Source of the DNA: Fimbriimonas ginsengisoli Gsoil 348
GTDB lineage: Bacteria; Armatimonadota; Fimbriimonadia; Fimbriimonadales; Fimbriimonadaceae
Length of the DNA stretch: 64,000 bases
Reading direction: 5' to 3'
Assembly: GCF_000724625.1 (NCBI RefSeq)
Contig: NZ_CP007139.1
Coordinates: 4,712,001-4,776,000 of the forward strand
Positions 28,996 through 37,562 of this stretch are shown in pieces. The position numbers and the translations under genes were made by a program. Every line of letters begins with the position of its first letter. Within the stretch, counting starts at the first letter, position 1. The notes under the pieces were generated by a model that saw only the letters and a list, made by a program, of their open reading frames with translations, did no database searches and was not told where the DNA came from.

Positions 28996-29909
28996 AGCGG
29001 GTATGCCTCGATCTTCCCTTCCGCCATCTCCAAAATCGCTCCCTCGCGGATCCCGAATTCGCTCACTACGACTTCGCGCACGCCGAATCGCTTCATCAGC
29101 GCCCGGTATACCAAGGCCCCGGGCAAGAGCGTCCCCGCCCGCTTTGACTTTACGCCAAATCGCACGGCGATGCGGTCGACCGGCAGTCTGCAGGTTGCCC
29201 ATACGACGTATTCGATCTCCTCCAAAAGGAGGACCTTTTCGTTGTCTGGGTGGAGAGCTCGCCAGAGGCCGCGGGCGACGCCGCCGCTGGCCACCGCTCG
29301 GCGAGCCGCTCCCCCGAGCGAGCCGTGATCCAACGCGGCTTCGATGTAGTTCTCCGCCGCATGCAGGGCGTAGTCGGGACATGGGTTGCGCAGTCCCGAC
29401 TCGGCGATGATCCGGCCGGTCCCAAGCGCCAGCGATTCCGTTTCCAGAAGAGTATTCCGGATGACCCGTCCGATCTGGGCGGAGCCGCCACCGACCTCGA
29501 ACATAAGGTCTACCCCGTAGTGGCGAGTGTCCAGGAGCGTTCCCCTAAGGCTTAGCTCGGCCTCTCGGTGCGGAGAGATAAGGTCGATTTTGACCCCGGT
29601 TTCCGCGGTGATTTTATTGATGACCGCATCGTGGTTTTCCGCCGCTCGCATCCCTTCGGTGGCAAACAGGTACAGCGACTCGGCCTGCCGGGCGGCGGCA
29701 ACGCGCCTGAACTCCCTAACCGCGGCAATAAGCTGAGCGACGAGCTCCTTGGGAATCTTTCGCTGACGGGCGACGACTTCACCAAGCGGGATCCACTCGT
29801 TGAAGTTGTCCACCCTCATGACGAGCTCACCGTCCGTCTGAGCCACCAGGAGATGCGCCGTATTGCTCCCGATGTCGGCCGCGGCGAAGGTTCGGGTCAT
29901 GGGGGTCAT
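28992..29909 (-). CDS. ppx: Exopolyphosphatase (Ppx/GppA family)
   Basis: About 305 residues from ATG 29909 (or 29900). AAADIGSNTAHLLVAQTDGE is the phosphate-1 loop of the ASKHA fold, and DLMFEVGGGSAQIGRVI the second conserved loop. The length (about 300) fits the short Ppx class without the HD-like C-terminal domain. It degrades polyphosphate or pppGpp. Coupled to ppk by a 4-base overlap, so synthesis and breakdown of polyphosphate are made from one transcript. Confidence 0.9.
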   Translation of the reverse strand: MTPMTRTFAAADIGSNTAHLLVAQTDGELVMRVDNFNEWIPLGEVVARQRKIPKELVAQLIAAVREFRRVAAARQAESLYLFATEGMRAAENHDAVINKITAETGVKIDLISPHREAELSLRGTLLDTRHYGVDLMFEVGGGSAQIGRVIRNTLLETESLALGTGRIIAESGLRNPCPDYALHAAENYIEAALDHGSLGGAARRAVASGGVARGLWRALHPDNEKVLLLEEIEYVVWATCRLPVDRIAVRFGVKSKRAGTLLPGALVYRALMKRFGVREVVVSEFGIREGAILEMAEGKIEAYPL

Positions 29910-29944
29910 TATGAAGCCATGGGTAACACTCGAAGGGGCGATCA

Positions 29945-30526
29945 ATGAACTATCCACGTTTGGACCGGGCGATTCGGGCGGCCACGAAGTGGCATGCGGG
30001 CCAAGATCGGGAAGGGGACAGCCCACTTCCCTACATCACGCATCCGATGGAGGTCCTCATTCTCTTGCGAACGGTGGGGAAAGTGCTCCACGAGGAGCTC
30101 CTTTGCGCGGCAATACTCCACGACGTTTTGGAAGAAACGGACGCCACTCCCGAGCAGATCGAAGAGATCGCGGGAGCTCGGGTTAGGAGTTTGGTTCAGG
30201 AATTGACCCGCGTCGAGCCGTCGGCGCAGGAGACGAAGGGGCTATCGAAGGAGGCGATTTGGAAGTTGAGGGCGCTTCGGCTGCTGGACGAGATTCGTGG
30301 GCAGTCTCGAGACGCCCAGCAGATCAAGCTCGCCGACCGGCTTTCGAACGTTCGGGAGGCGAAGCGGACGAAACCGCCGGAGAAGCGGGACCGATACCTA
30401 TGGCAAACGTTTCGAATCCTTGAGATCGTGCCGAGAGAGGTGAACCCGCCGCTTTGGGATGCGATCCGAGCCGAGCTGCCCGAGGCGGAAGTCCCAGAGC
30501 CGTATCCCCACTTGGCATCGTCCTAA
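29945..30526 (+). CDS. HD-domain hydrolase, MESH1/RelA-SpoT-like
   Basis: 193 residues. IRAATKWHAGQDREGDSPLP followed by YITHPMEVLILL, then AAILHDVLEETDATPEQI with the HD pair, and IKLADRLSNVREAKRTKP give the full ppGpp-hydrolase HD pattern (H..HD..D). No synthetase or TGS domain follows, so it is a small alarmone hydrolase-like protein. It is divergent from ppx with 35 bases between start codons. Confidence 0.85.
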   Translation: MNYPRLDRAIRAATKWHAGQDREGDSPLPYITHPMEVLILLRTVGKVLHEELLCAAILHDVLEETDATPEQIEEIAGARVRSLVQELTRVEPSAQETKGLSKEAIWKLRALRLLDEIRGQSRDAQQIKLADRLSNVREAKRTKPPEKRDRYLWQTFRILEIVPREVNPPLWDAIRAELPEAEVPEPYPHLASS

Positions 30527-30640
30527 AACCCGACGTATGATAACGGTATGGAGAGCGGTCCACCGTATCGTCCGAACGTCGTTTCTCACTAGGGAAACGA
30601 CACCAGCCGTGCCTCCGAATCGAGATCCCCGGTTTGGAGG

Positions 30641-30677
30641 AAAGACCCCGGAGACGAAGCTTCCGGGGTCTTTTGGT
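30641..30677. terminator. Strong terminator hairpin
   Basis: AAAGACCCCGGA (30641-30652) pairs with TCCGGGGTCTTT (30662-30673) around a 9-base loop, with a T-run on the plus strand and an A-run at the other end. It lies between the HD gene and the convergent DinB gene and can serve both. Confidence 0.85.
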
Positions 30678-30691
30678 TTGTCCCCTTTGGT

Positions 30692-31171
30692 TTATCCGGG
30701 ATACCCGGGAGCGCTCTTGATCATGTGAACCTGCGCCTGGTGATAGCCGGGGTGGTAGGCCAAACGGGCGAAGGTTCCGGTACCGTCGATCATCGGCCCG
30801 AGGGCACTCTTGATCGTGTTCCCGCGGTAGGGGTCGGGATTCTCGATCACGGGGGTAACCAGTTGACGCGCGAGCGACAACGCTTCCGCGGTTAGCTCCG
30901 GCGTAATCTCCTCCACCGCGAACGGGAACGCATTTTCGTTAACCACCCCTTCGGTCGCCGCTTGCTTGAGCCGACCGGCAAATCCTTCCGGCTCCTGACC
31001 CTGCAACTGAGTGATGAACGACACCTCTACCCCCGCCACGTGCAACATCATCTCCCCGATCGTAAGCGTCCCCGCATGCAGCCGCCAATTCAACTGCTCC
31101 TCACTAAGACCAGCGACTGCGTCATCGAAACGCCCACGAACAAGCGACCAGGTAACAGAGAAATCGGACAT
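30692..31171 (-). CDS. DinB family protein
   Basis: 159 residues from ATG 31171, which begins the helical bundle (MSDFSVTWSLVRGRFDDAVA). GLSEEQLNWRLHAGTLTIGE and MMLHVAGVEVSFI hold the first DinB metal His, and YHPGYHQAQVHMIKSAPGYP near the end has the remaining HxxxH. DinB proteins are metal-dependent, often thiol-linked transferases; the substrate is not evident. A longer upstream frame is not used. Confidence 0.8.
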   Translation of the reverse strand: MSDFSVTWSLVRGRFDDAVAGLSEEQLNWRLHAGTLTIGEMMLHVAGVEVSFITQLQGQEPEGFAGRLKQAATEGVVNENAFPFAVEEITPELTAEALSLARQLVTPVIENPDPYRGNTIKSALGPMIDGTGTFARLAYHPGYHQAQVHMIKSAPGYPG

Positions 31172-31187
31172 GCTTGCAACGTTACCT

Positions 31188-32702
31188 CTAGCCCTTGGTG
31201 TTGTCCTCCTGTCTCCTCGCCCGCTCATTATCCCGGCGAATCTCGTAAAGGATTTCCGCAATACGAACGGGGTCCTGACCCGTCGCGCGACTGATTGCGT
31301 CGACGGAAATATCTCCCTTCGCCGGCCAGGATCCCGAATCTTCGATATCGAGCCGCTCAAGGACCTGCCGCAACTCGGCCTGACTCACGCCGGCTGTTCC
31401 CGCAACGGATTCGTCTCCGGTGGCGATCATCACTTTGTCCTTTGCATTCATCAGAAGCTTGGGCAGGATCGGCAGAAGTAGCAAGACGACGAGCGTCGTT
31501 CCAACGTTTAGGAAAACCAACGTTTCGAAGGACCACTTCTGCTTGTCGGCAAGGAAGGAGCCGAGCCAGTCGGCGCCGAATAGGGCAAGGTTCCGCGCAG
31601 AGAGCATGAGGGAGTAACCAAGCCCCTCACATCCCTTCGGCGTAGCCCGAGCGGCAAGGTCGAGGAGGGCAATCTCAGCGAGCGTGAAAAAGAATCCGTT
31701 CTGGGACTCAATAATCCAGGCCATGGTAGCGCCTGAGTACATCAGGTAAAGCAAGTTGCCCAGAGCAAAGGTTAAGATGCCGGCGACGATCATCGTCATC
31801 ATGTCCAAGCGCTTGATGAGCCGGCTATACACATAAGCGCCCAGGATCCCGAAGGCGCCACTCGCGACCTGCAGCCACCCAATGAACTCCTGACTGAACT
31901 TCAACTGATCCGTCTGCTTGTAGTAGAGAGGAGTCGAAAATCCCGGTGAGAAGTAGAAAAGGAAAATGAACAGGATCGCAAACCAAAGATTTGGCGACCG
32001 AAAGATGATTCCCAACTGGATCTTGGCGTTCTTCAGCGGCTCGGCGTTTTCTTCCCGCACCCTCTTCTCTCTCATGAAGAGATAGGCAATGGGCACGACG
32101 CTTACCACGATGGCGGCATTAACCCCCGAAGCGAGACCGAAGGACAATCCCGCCAAATATCCTGAAACCGGACCGTTAATGAGCTGACAGGCGTTGGACA
32201 CCGTCTGCCTTAGGGCAGTGAGTCGTCCTGTGGCGCCCAGACGCTGGCCCGATTCAACTAGAAATGCGCCGATGACCGTGCTGGCGATCACCATGAAGAA
32301 ATTGATGATGATGCAGCCGTAAAGGAGCGCATCGTACGTCTTGGGCACCAACATGATGCCCACCCAACTGACGCCGGCAAAAATCGCGCTGGCCAGCAGG
32401 TAGTAACGTCTCCGAGTGCCGAAGAGAGGAAATGCGTCGGTCAGGATCCCGGCAAACGGCTTGAAATACCAAGCGAGGCCGCAAAGAAAGAAGAACCGCG
32501 CCATCGCCTCTCGCGACACGTGAAGGTTGTCTTTCAGTAAGTGCTGGAGTGGCAACTTCCCCATCACCTGGGGCTGGGCGAGTGTTGTCGCAAAAATGCC
32601 TGCGATGATGATAAGCGCCAAGTGGCTGTACTTAAAGTCTTCGAGTTGAGTCCTCGGCCGATCCAGATCGGGGTAATCGAAACTTTCCTTGTTCGCGGAC
32701 AT
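31188..32702 (-). CDS. BT1-type folate-biopterin/MFS transporter with a C-terminal cytosolic tail
   Basis: 504 residues with about 12 membrane segments. RFFFLCGLAWYFKPFAGILT followed by DAFPLFGTRRRYYLL matches the BT1 family motif after the second helix. The last 75 residues (TAGVSQAELRQVLERLDIED, AKGDISVDAISRATGQDPVR) are soluble and helical, an unusual extension. It lies 16 bases downstream of nothing on its strand and upstream of dinB; substrate is inferred from the family only and could differ. Confidence 0.7.
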   Translation of the reverse strand: MSANKESFDYPDLDRPRTQLEDFKYSHLALIIIAGIFATTLAQPQVMGKLPLQHLLKDNLHVSREAMARFFFLCGLAWYFKPFAGILTDAFPLFGTRRRYYLLASAIFAGVSWVGIMLVPKTYDALLYGCIIINFFMVIASTVIGAFLVESGQRLGATGRLTALRQTVSNACQLINGPVSGYLAGLSFGLASGVNAAIVVSVVPIAYLFMREKRVREENAEPLKNAKIQLGIIFRSPNLWFAILFIFLFYFSPGFSTPLYYKQTDQLKFSQEFIGWLQVASGAFGILGAYVYSRLIKRLDMMTMIVAGILTFALGNLLYLMYSGATMAWIIESQNGFFFTLAEIALLDLAARATPKGCEGLGYSLMLSARNLALFGADWLGSFLADKQKWSFETLVFLNVGTTLVVLLLLPILPKLLMNAKDKVMIATGDESVAGTAGVSQAELRQVLERLDIEDSGSWPAKGDISVDAISRATGQDPVRIAEILYEIRRDNERARRQEDNTKG

Positions 32703-32801
32703 GATTAAAACCGTCGCCTACTATACAGCGAGAATGTACGGACTGAGGACGCCATATGGAGCCCGTACAACTCAATATTCGTTCTCGGGCATACTCGGCG
32801 C

Positions 32802-34241
32802 ATGCCCGACACTCCTGAGAAGCCGTCCGAGAAACCGGTCGAACGCTATCCACTGACCACCGATGTCGATCCGGTCGTCACCCACCACACTCTGGGCGAC
32901 ATGTCGTACACCGCGACCACCGGGATGCTCCCGCTCAAAGACGAGTTCGGCGAAACCGAGGCCGGAGTCTTCTTTGTCGCCTACACCAAAGACGGTGTGG
33001 AAAACCCCTCCGAGCGGCCGCTCATGTTCAGCTTTAACGGCGGACCCGGCTCGTCGTCGGTCTGGCTGCACCTCGGCGCCGTTGGACCGAAGCGCGTCGT
33101 ACTGAAACCGGACGGCGACATGCCCGAGCCCCCTTTCCGGCTCGAAGACAATCCCCAAAGCTGGCTTCAGCACACCGACCTCGTCTTCATCGACCCAGTC
33201 GGCACCGGCTATAGCCGCCCGGCCAAGAAAGACGGCGGCAAGAAGTTCTGGGGACTGGAGGGCGACCTCGATTCCGTCGGCGAGTTCATCCGTCTCTACC
33301 TATCGCGGTATAAGCGGTGGGCCTCCCCGCTCTACCTCGTTGGCGAGAGCTACGGAACCACCCGCGCGGCCGGCCTTAGCGGAAAGTTAATCGGCCAGGG
33401 AATCGCCTTCAACGGAATCGTGCTGGTCAGCAGCATCCTCAACTTCGGCACTGCGCGGTTCAACAAGGGGAACGACCTTCCCTACGTCCTCTTCCTCCCC
33501 ACCTACACCGCCACCGCGTGGTTCCACGGAAAGCTTCCCTGGGCAAAGTCGCTCGAAGAAGCACTCCAAGAAGCCGAGATTTTCGCCGAAAATCACTACA
33601 CGCTCGCCCTAACTCGCGGCGACCGGTTGACCCAAGAAGAACGGGCAAGCATCACCGCCCAGCTTTCTCGTCTAACCGGGCTCTCCACGGACTACATCGA
33701 TTCCACCGAGCTACGAATTAACATTCACCGCTTCTGCAAAGAGCTGCTTCGTAGCGAAAAGCGAACGGTTGGCCGTCTCGACAGTAGGTTCAAGGGTATC
33801 GACGAGGTAGCGGCTACCGAAAATCCGGAGCACGATCCTTCAATGTCGATCATCGTCCCGCCATACACCGCCACGATCAACGACCACATCCGCCGAACGC
33901 TTGGGTATGAGACGGACGTTCCGTACCACGTCTTCGCTCCTGGTGAATTGCACCAGAGCTGGACCTACGGCGATGCGGGCAAGGGACACCCGGATACGAG
34001 CGAATCGTTGCGAGAGGCGCTCTCTAAGAACCCGCACATGAGAGTATTCGTCGCCTCGGGTTATTACGATCTAGCGACTCCCTACTTCGCTACCGAATAC
34101 ACACTCGCCCACCTCGGCCTCGACCCTTCGCTGCGAAAGAATATCTCCACGGCCTACTATCCAGCCGGGCACATGATGTATGTGGATGAAGGTTGCCTAG
34201 CGAAGCTTCAAAAGGACGTCGCCAACTTTATGGGCGCCTAA
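32802..34241 (+). CDS. Peptidase S10 (serine carboxypeptidase-like)
   Basis: 479 residues with no signal peptide. MFSFNGGPGSSSVWLHLGAV is the oxyanion region, GESYGTTR holds the nucleophile Ser183, ASGYYDLATPY carries the Asp and PAGHMMYVDEG the His of the alpha/beta-hydrolase triad. The family removes C-terminal residues from peptides at acid pH. The bacterial copy probably works in the cytoplasm unless exported by another route. A good terminator follows directly. Confidence 0.93.
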   Translation: MPDTPEKPSEKPVERYPLTTDVDPVVTHHTLGDMSYTATTGMLPLKDEFGETEAGVFFVAYTKDGVENPSERPLMFSFNGGPGSSSVWLHLGAVGPKRVVLKPDGDMPEPPFRLEDNPQSWLQHTDLVFIDPVGTGYSRPAKKDGGKKFWGLEGDLDSVGEFIRLYLSRYKRWASPLYLVGESYGTTRAAGLSGKLIGQGIAFNGIVLVSSILNFGTARFNKGNDLPYVLFLPTYTATAWFHGKLPWAKSLEEALQEAEIFAENHYTLALTRGDRLTQEERASITAQLSRLTGLSTDYIDSTELRINIHRFCKELLRSEKRTVGRLDSRFKGIDEVAATENPEHDPSMSIIVPPYTATINDHIRRTLGYETDVPYHVFAPGELHQSWTYGDAGKGHPDTSESLREALSKNPHMRVFVASGYYDLATPYFATEYTLAHLGLDPSLRKNISTAYYPAGHMMYVDEGCLAKLQKDVANFMGA

Positions 34242-34243
34242 AC

Positions 34244-34276
34244 AAAAAGGCCGGCCTTTCGGCCGGCCCGCTTTTT
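34244..34276 (+). terminator. Terminator of the S10 peptidase gene
   Basis: GGCCGGCC (34249-34256) pairs with GGCCGGCC (34261-34268) around TTTC, flanked by AAAAA before and CGCTTTTT after. A classic intrinsic terminator, also readable from the other strand. Confidence 0.9.
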
Positions 34277-34281
34277 GCAGG

Positions 34282-34470
34282 TTACTCCTTCGTATATTCC
34301 TTAAGAACCAGGCTCACGTTGTGCTCCATAAGAGCGGTGAACTGATCCAGCACACTCGTCCGAACACGCGGTGAGCGTATCGCGGCCGGGCGGCTCTTTT
34401 GCACTCGATGGGCTCGCATCGCGAGACGAATCGGGCGCAACAACGTCCATTGTCGGACGGGAACGATCAT
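34282..34470 (-). CDS. Small basic protein of unknown function
   Basis: 62 residues from ATG 34470, preceded by CAGGAGGTCAAC, one of the best ribosome sites in the window; this supports it as a real gene. The N-terminal half is very basic (RPIRLAMRAHRVQKSRPAAI), the C-terminal half helical (SVLDQFTALMEHNVSLVLKE). No family is recognised. Confidence 0.55.
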   Translation of the reverse strand: MIVPVRQWTLLRPIRLAMRAHRVQKSRPAAIRSPRVRTSVLDQFTALMEHNVSLVLKEYTKE

Positions 34471-34706
34471 GTTGACCTCCTGAAAGGTTTCCGCACATGC
34501 CCCGTGCAATCGGGCGGACTAATTGCGGTGTCCGAGAAGGATAGGAGTCAGCTTTGATCCAGTTGTGATTATACCAGGTCGCAAACCAAGACCCATGACC
34601 GGAGCCCCCTCTCCCTGCTCGGGATGTTCGAGCCCGACGACGCTGAGGGCTTGTCGTTACACACATATCGCGAGCTGACGATTCAACGGAGCACCGACAG
34701 TCCCAA

Positions 34707-35060
34707 ACTCCCCTCCTCCGGAAGCTGTCGCATTGTATTCGTCTCGGTTGGCGGCGACTAACGATCGAAGGTTCGGACGATGGCTCGTCCCAATCCAGCC
34801 TCGAAGAGGCGGCATCTGCCAGCCCAGGGCGTCAGCGTAATACCGTTTAGTTAAAGTGGCACGGGCGGCTCGCCCGTGGGTATCTCGGGCGGCCCGCCCG
34901 AGTAGAAGCCTCCCGTTCATCCATATCTAAACGGTGTTGGGCGTCCGCCCTGGGTGCAGGCGACCCATTTCCTCAAGCCCTGAAAGGGCGGCATAACCTA
35001 AGATCCTTCGGCGTCCTCTCCGACGAGAAATACAATGCAACGGCCCCGGAGGAGGGGAGA
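34707..35060. repeat. Imperfect inverted repeat pair in a 770-base non-coding gap
   Basis: About 35 bases at 34707-34745 (reading TACAATGCGACAGCTTCCGG on the minus strand) recur in the opposite orientation at 35021-35060 (TACAATGCAACGGCCCCGGA on plus). The whole stretch 34471-35236 has no gene I can support. It holds this pair, the small inverted-end element at 34842-34935, and many short palindromes (for example GTAGAGCTCCAGCTCTGC near 35150). It looks like old mobile or REP-like repeats. Confidence 0.5.
34842..34935. repeat. 94-bp element with 9-bp inverted ends (MITE/REP-like)
   Basis: ACCGTTTAG (34842-34850) and CTAAACGGT (34927-34935) are perfect inverted ends. Inside are two palindromes with 3-base loops: CACGGGCG-GCT-CGCCCGTG (34860-34878) and CTCGGGCG-GCC-CGCCCGAG (34884-34902). 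No coding potential. Could be a tiny non-autonomous element or a structured RNA. Confidence 0.5.
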
Positions 35061-35236
35061 CGGCATTTGAGTGGTTTGCCACCGAAGGGCTCCGACCTCA
35101 TGCGATATGCGTCACTAGACCCTTTCAGCAAAGCGGAGAGCCATACAGACCGTAGAGCTCCAGCTCTGCCCTCTCATACGGCGAAGCCGTGAGGCCGGCC
35201 CCTACGCATGTCGACGGCCGTATCGGAGGGACCGCC

Positions 35237-35692
35237 TTATGACGTTCTTCGAAGAAGCTTCTGTTGAAGCAACGCACCGAGGGTCAGGCCGCTCTCCTCG
35301 GGGAGGTCGGGCACGGACCCCATCGCATCGAGAGCCGCTTGGCGCGCGGAAATCTCGTTCGAATTAAGGTCTCCCTCCTTCGGCAATGCCTTCATCGCCG
35401 CCGCCCGATCGCCGCAAAGCGCCAGCGCCTCCGCAAGGAGCGCTCTCGAGAGCGGATCTTTGAACCGATCCAGGGCCTGACGCACGAACGACGCCAGCAT
35501 CCGGCGCGACTCTTCCGTCTGGGTCGCTCGGGCGCGTAGCACGAGGGCGCGGGGGGTCTCCCTCTGAATCCTTGTCATTCGGGCAAATCGAAGTCTGGCC
35601 TCGCCAAACCTTCCCGATGCGATCTCCATCTCTGCCAAGTCAAGTTCGGCTTCGATCCCGGCCATGTTAGTGGTTGCGTCGTGCTCGGCCAT
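35237..35692 (-). CDS. TPR-like protein of unknown function
   Basis: 151 residues from ATG 35692 (MAEHDATTNMAGIEAELDLA), preceded by AGGGGAAAC; a longer frame upstream to 35821 looks non-coding. Residues about 10-110 are repeated amphipathic helices in the manner of tetratricopeptide repeats (EMEIASGRFGEARLRFARMT, PLSRALLAEALALCGDRAAA). No catalytic motif. Likely a protein-interaction partner. Confidence 0.55.
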   Translation of the reverse strand: MAEHDATTNMAGIEAELDLAEMEIASGRFGEARLRFARMTRIQRETPRALVLRARATQTEESRRMLASFVRQALDRFKDPLSRALLAEALALCGDRAAAMKALPKEGDLNSNEISARQAALDAMGSVPDLPEESGLTLGALLQQKLLRRTS

Positions 35693-35843
35693 AAGTGTTT
35701 CCCCTGTAGTCGGCGCCATGTGCATACGATGCCATCCTTGAAGATGACAATTCGAGTCGCGCATTTGTGTCTTGCCTTTGTTTTCGGCAAAGAGTGGCCG
35801 GCCCATTAGAGCGGAAAACACCCCTTCGAGCAGTTGTCAGCAT

Positions 35844-36089
35844 TTAAGAGCGGAACCGCACCGCCTCTTCCAAGATCGTAACGTCTTCGTCGGAAAAGTC
35901 GAGCAAGCGATTGAATAGCGGCCCCAATCGTTGACCGAATAGGCCGGTGGTTCCCCCGAGGCGGCAGGTCTTAACTTCGAAAGGGTTTTCGGGCAGACCG
36001 CCGATGGCACTCAGCCATGACGCCATGTGCTCTGTCTCCGACCGCCCCACGCGGAGCGCAAGATCCCGCGTAACTACCGGCCGCTGCAT
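35844..36089 (-). CDS. Small protein of unknown function
   Basis: 81 residues (MQRPVVTRDLALRVGRSETE and so on) with ordinary composition for this genome, no signal peptide and no known motif. It lies between the TPR-like gene and tRNA-Thr on the same strand. Moderate support because no homologue is recognised. Confidence 0.45.
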   Translation of the reverse strand: MQRPVVTRDLALRVGRSETEHMASWLSAIGGLPENPFEVKTCRLGGTTGLFGQRLGPLFNRLLDFSDEDVTILEEAVRFRS

Positions 36090-36126
36090 AACCGCACCGT
36101 ACCGGATATTTTCGCTCTAAAGAGCC

Positions 36127-36201
36127 TGGAGCCGTCTAAGAGGATCGAACTCTTGACCTTCCGCTTACAAGGCGGGTGCTCTACCGCTGAGCTAAGACGG
36201 C
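36127..36201 (-). tRNA. tRNA-Thr (anticodon TGT)
   Basis: On the minus strand the acceptor arm GCCGTCT pairs with AGACGGC, followed by T and an encoded CCA. D-arm GCTCAGCGGTAGAGC, anticodon arm CCGCCTTGTAAGCGG with anticodon TGT, and T-arm AGAGTTCGATCCTCT are all present. 75 bases with CCA. It reads ACA and related Thr codons. Confidence 0.97.
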
Positions 36202-36202
36202 G

Positions 36203-36234
36203 CGACGGCTCGATGGTGAACCATCGAGCCGTCG
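36203..36234 (-). terminator. 15-bp hairpin between the 36250 gene and tRNA-Thr
   Basis: CGACGGCTCGATGGT (36203-36217) pairs perfectly with ACCATCGAGCCGTCG (36220-36234). The loop is only two bases. It ends the 36250-36672 gene just upstream of the tRNA. Confidence 0.6.
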
Positions 36235-36249
36235 GGAATCAAGGGGAGG

Positions 36250-36672
36250 CTACTCCTTGGAGCGTCGGCGAGTGCGAACGAGCTTCGGGGCGCCATCGAC
36301 GGTATAGCCAAGCTTGTAACCGGCGGGAAGGTTCTTGAGTGCTTCGGCTAACTCAGTCGGCATCTCGACGCCGCCACCGCGTCGGCGACCGCGTCGCTTG
36401 CCCGGATTAAGCGCCTCGTAAGCGTCGGCGGCATCCGTCTCCTTGTCAAGCGGAGCAAGCTCCTTTGCCGATACCTTGTACAGCTCCGAAGAAGCCGGGA
36501 ACGAGAGGAACAGGTAATCCTGACCACTCAGCATACGAGCCTTCACCGGCACCGCATATTTGCGAACACCGACTCGGATCGTGAGGACGCCCTCTTTTTC
36601 TTGGGCTTTAAATTTCAGCGAGTTTTTTACGTTTTGTACGGTCTTCAAGGGTAGTTCTCCCAAAAGCTGCAT
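36250..36672 (-). CDS. Protein of unknown function with a basic RGRRRGGG linker
   Basis: 140 residues. The first half is beta-rich (QNVKNSLKFKAQEKEGVLTI, AVPVKARMLSGQDYLFLSFP). A very basic GKRRGRRRGGGVEM linker (about residues 91-104) follows, then a helix and the end YTVDGAPKLVRTRRRSKE. The basic parts suggest RNA or DNA binding, but no family is recognised. Confidence 0.6.
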   Translation of the reverse strand: MQLLGELPLKTVQNVKNSLKFKAQEKEGVLTIRVGVRKYAVPVKARMLSGQDYLFLSFPASSELYKVSAKELAPLDKETDAADAYEALNPGKRRGRRRGGGVEMPTELAEALKNLPAGYKLGYTVDGAPKLVRTRRRSKE

Positions 36673-36734
36673 TGACTATACCTATGAGGGCCACAGCTCT
36701 TGATAATAAGACGAAGCCGACGAGTAAACCGCCT

Positions 36735-37562
36735 CTACAAAACAATATTATCGATCAATCGGGTTCGACCGATTTTTGCGGCGACGATCACCGCCGAAGC
36801 TTGTGACGTATCGCGCACCGGGAGCAGGTCATCGTATGAAACCCATTCGAAATAGTCGACGTCAAACCCTACCGATGTCAGTTCTTCGCGACTCCTAGCA
36901 AGCTCAGTTTCTACTTCCGTACTCACGAACGAATTGGACTTAAACGTATTTACGCAACGAGTCAATTCGCGAAATAAAGCCGGCGCGGTTCTTCGCTCAT
37001 CTTCGGATAAATACGCGTTCCGGCTCGACATCGCGAGCCCATCCGCTTCTCGGGTGGTTGGGCAAATCTCCAGCCGAACGGAAAAATACAAATCCTCGAC
37101 CATTCGCCGAATCACCGCGCATTGTTGCAAATCTTTCTGGCCGAAGAACGCAATGTCCGGTCGTACCATGTTGAAAAGTTTGCCTACCACCGTGGCAACC
37201 CCTTCGAAGTGAGTTGGCCGCGCCGCCCCTTCCCAACGACTGGAAACCTCCGGAACCTTGATCGATGTCGACGGTAGATGCGGGTAAACCTCGGAAACAT
37301 CGGGCACAAACAAGATGTCCACGCCTACGCCTTCCGCCATCGCGGAGTCGCGGTCTAAGTCGCGAGGGTAACGGCTGAAGTCTTCCCCTTTCCCGAACTG
37401 AGTCGGGTTCACGAAGAGTGAAACCACCACGATATCGGTCTCCCTTCGGGCTCTCCGCATCAAATCGAGATGCCCCTCGTGGAAAGCACCCATCGTGGGC
37501 ACGAACCCAATCGATCGATGACTAGGCGGCGGAAGCTCCCTTGCCTTGCGGACGATCTTCAA
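36735..37562 (-). CDS. panC: Pantothenate synthetase PanC
   Basis: 275 residues, usual length. FVPTMGAFHEGHLDLMRRAR has the HxGH nucleotide site, SLFVNPTQFGKGEDFSRYPR and the SSRNAYLS (KMSKS-like) motif follow. It joins pantoate and beta-alanine with ATP to make pantothenate. Its start overlaps the stop of panB by 4 bases; the two consecutive steps of coenzyme A precursor synthesis share one transcript. Confidence 0.96.
   Translation of the reverse strand: MKIVRKARELPPPSHRSIGFVPTMGAFHEGHLDLMRRARRETDIVVVSLFVNPTQFGKGEDFSRYPRDLDRDSAMAEGVGVDILFVPDVSEVYPHLPSTSIKVPEVSSRWEGAARPTHFEGVATVVGKLFNMVRPDIAFFGQKDLQQCAVIRRMVEDLYFSVRLEICPTTREADGLAMSSRNAYLSEDERRTAPALFRELTRCVNTFKSNSFVSTEVETELARSREELTSVGFDVDYFEWVSYDDLLPVRDTSQASAVIVAAKIGRTRLIDNIVL

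Noticed and set aside
28995-29382. N-terminal extension of ppk
   Set aside because: It lies inside the ppx coding region in another frame; the PPK1 domain begins at GTG 28995.
34657-34920. An 87-codon minus-strand frame in the repeat-rich gap
   Set aside because: It is made of the inverted repeat and palindromes and has no ribosome site or coding pattern.
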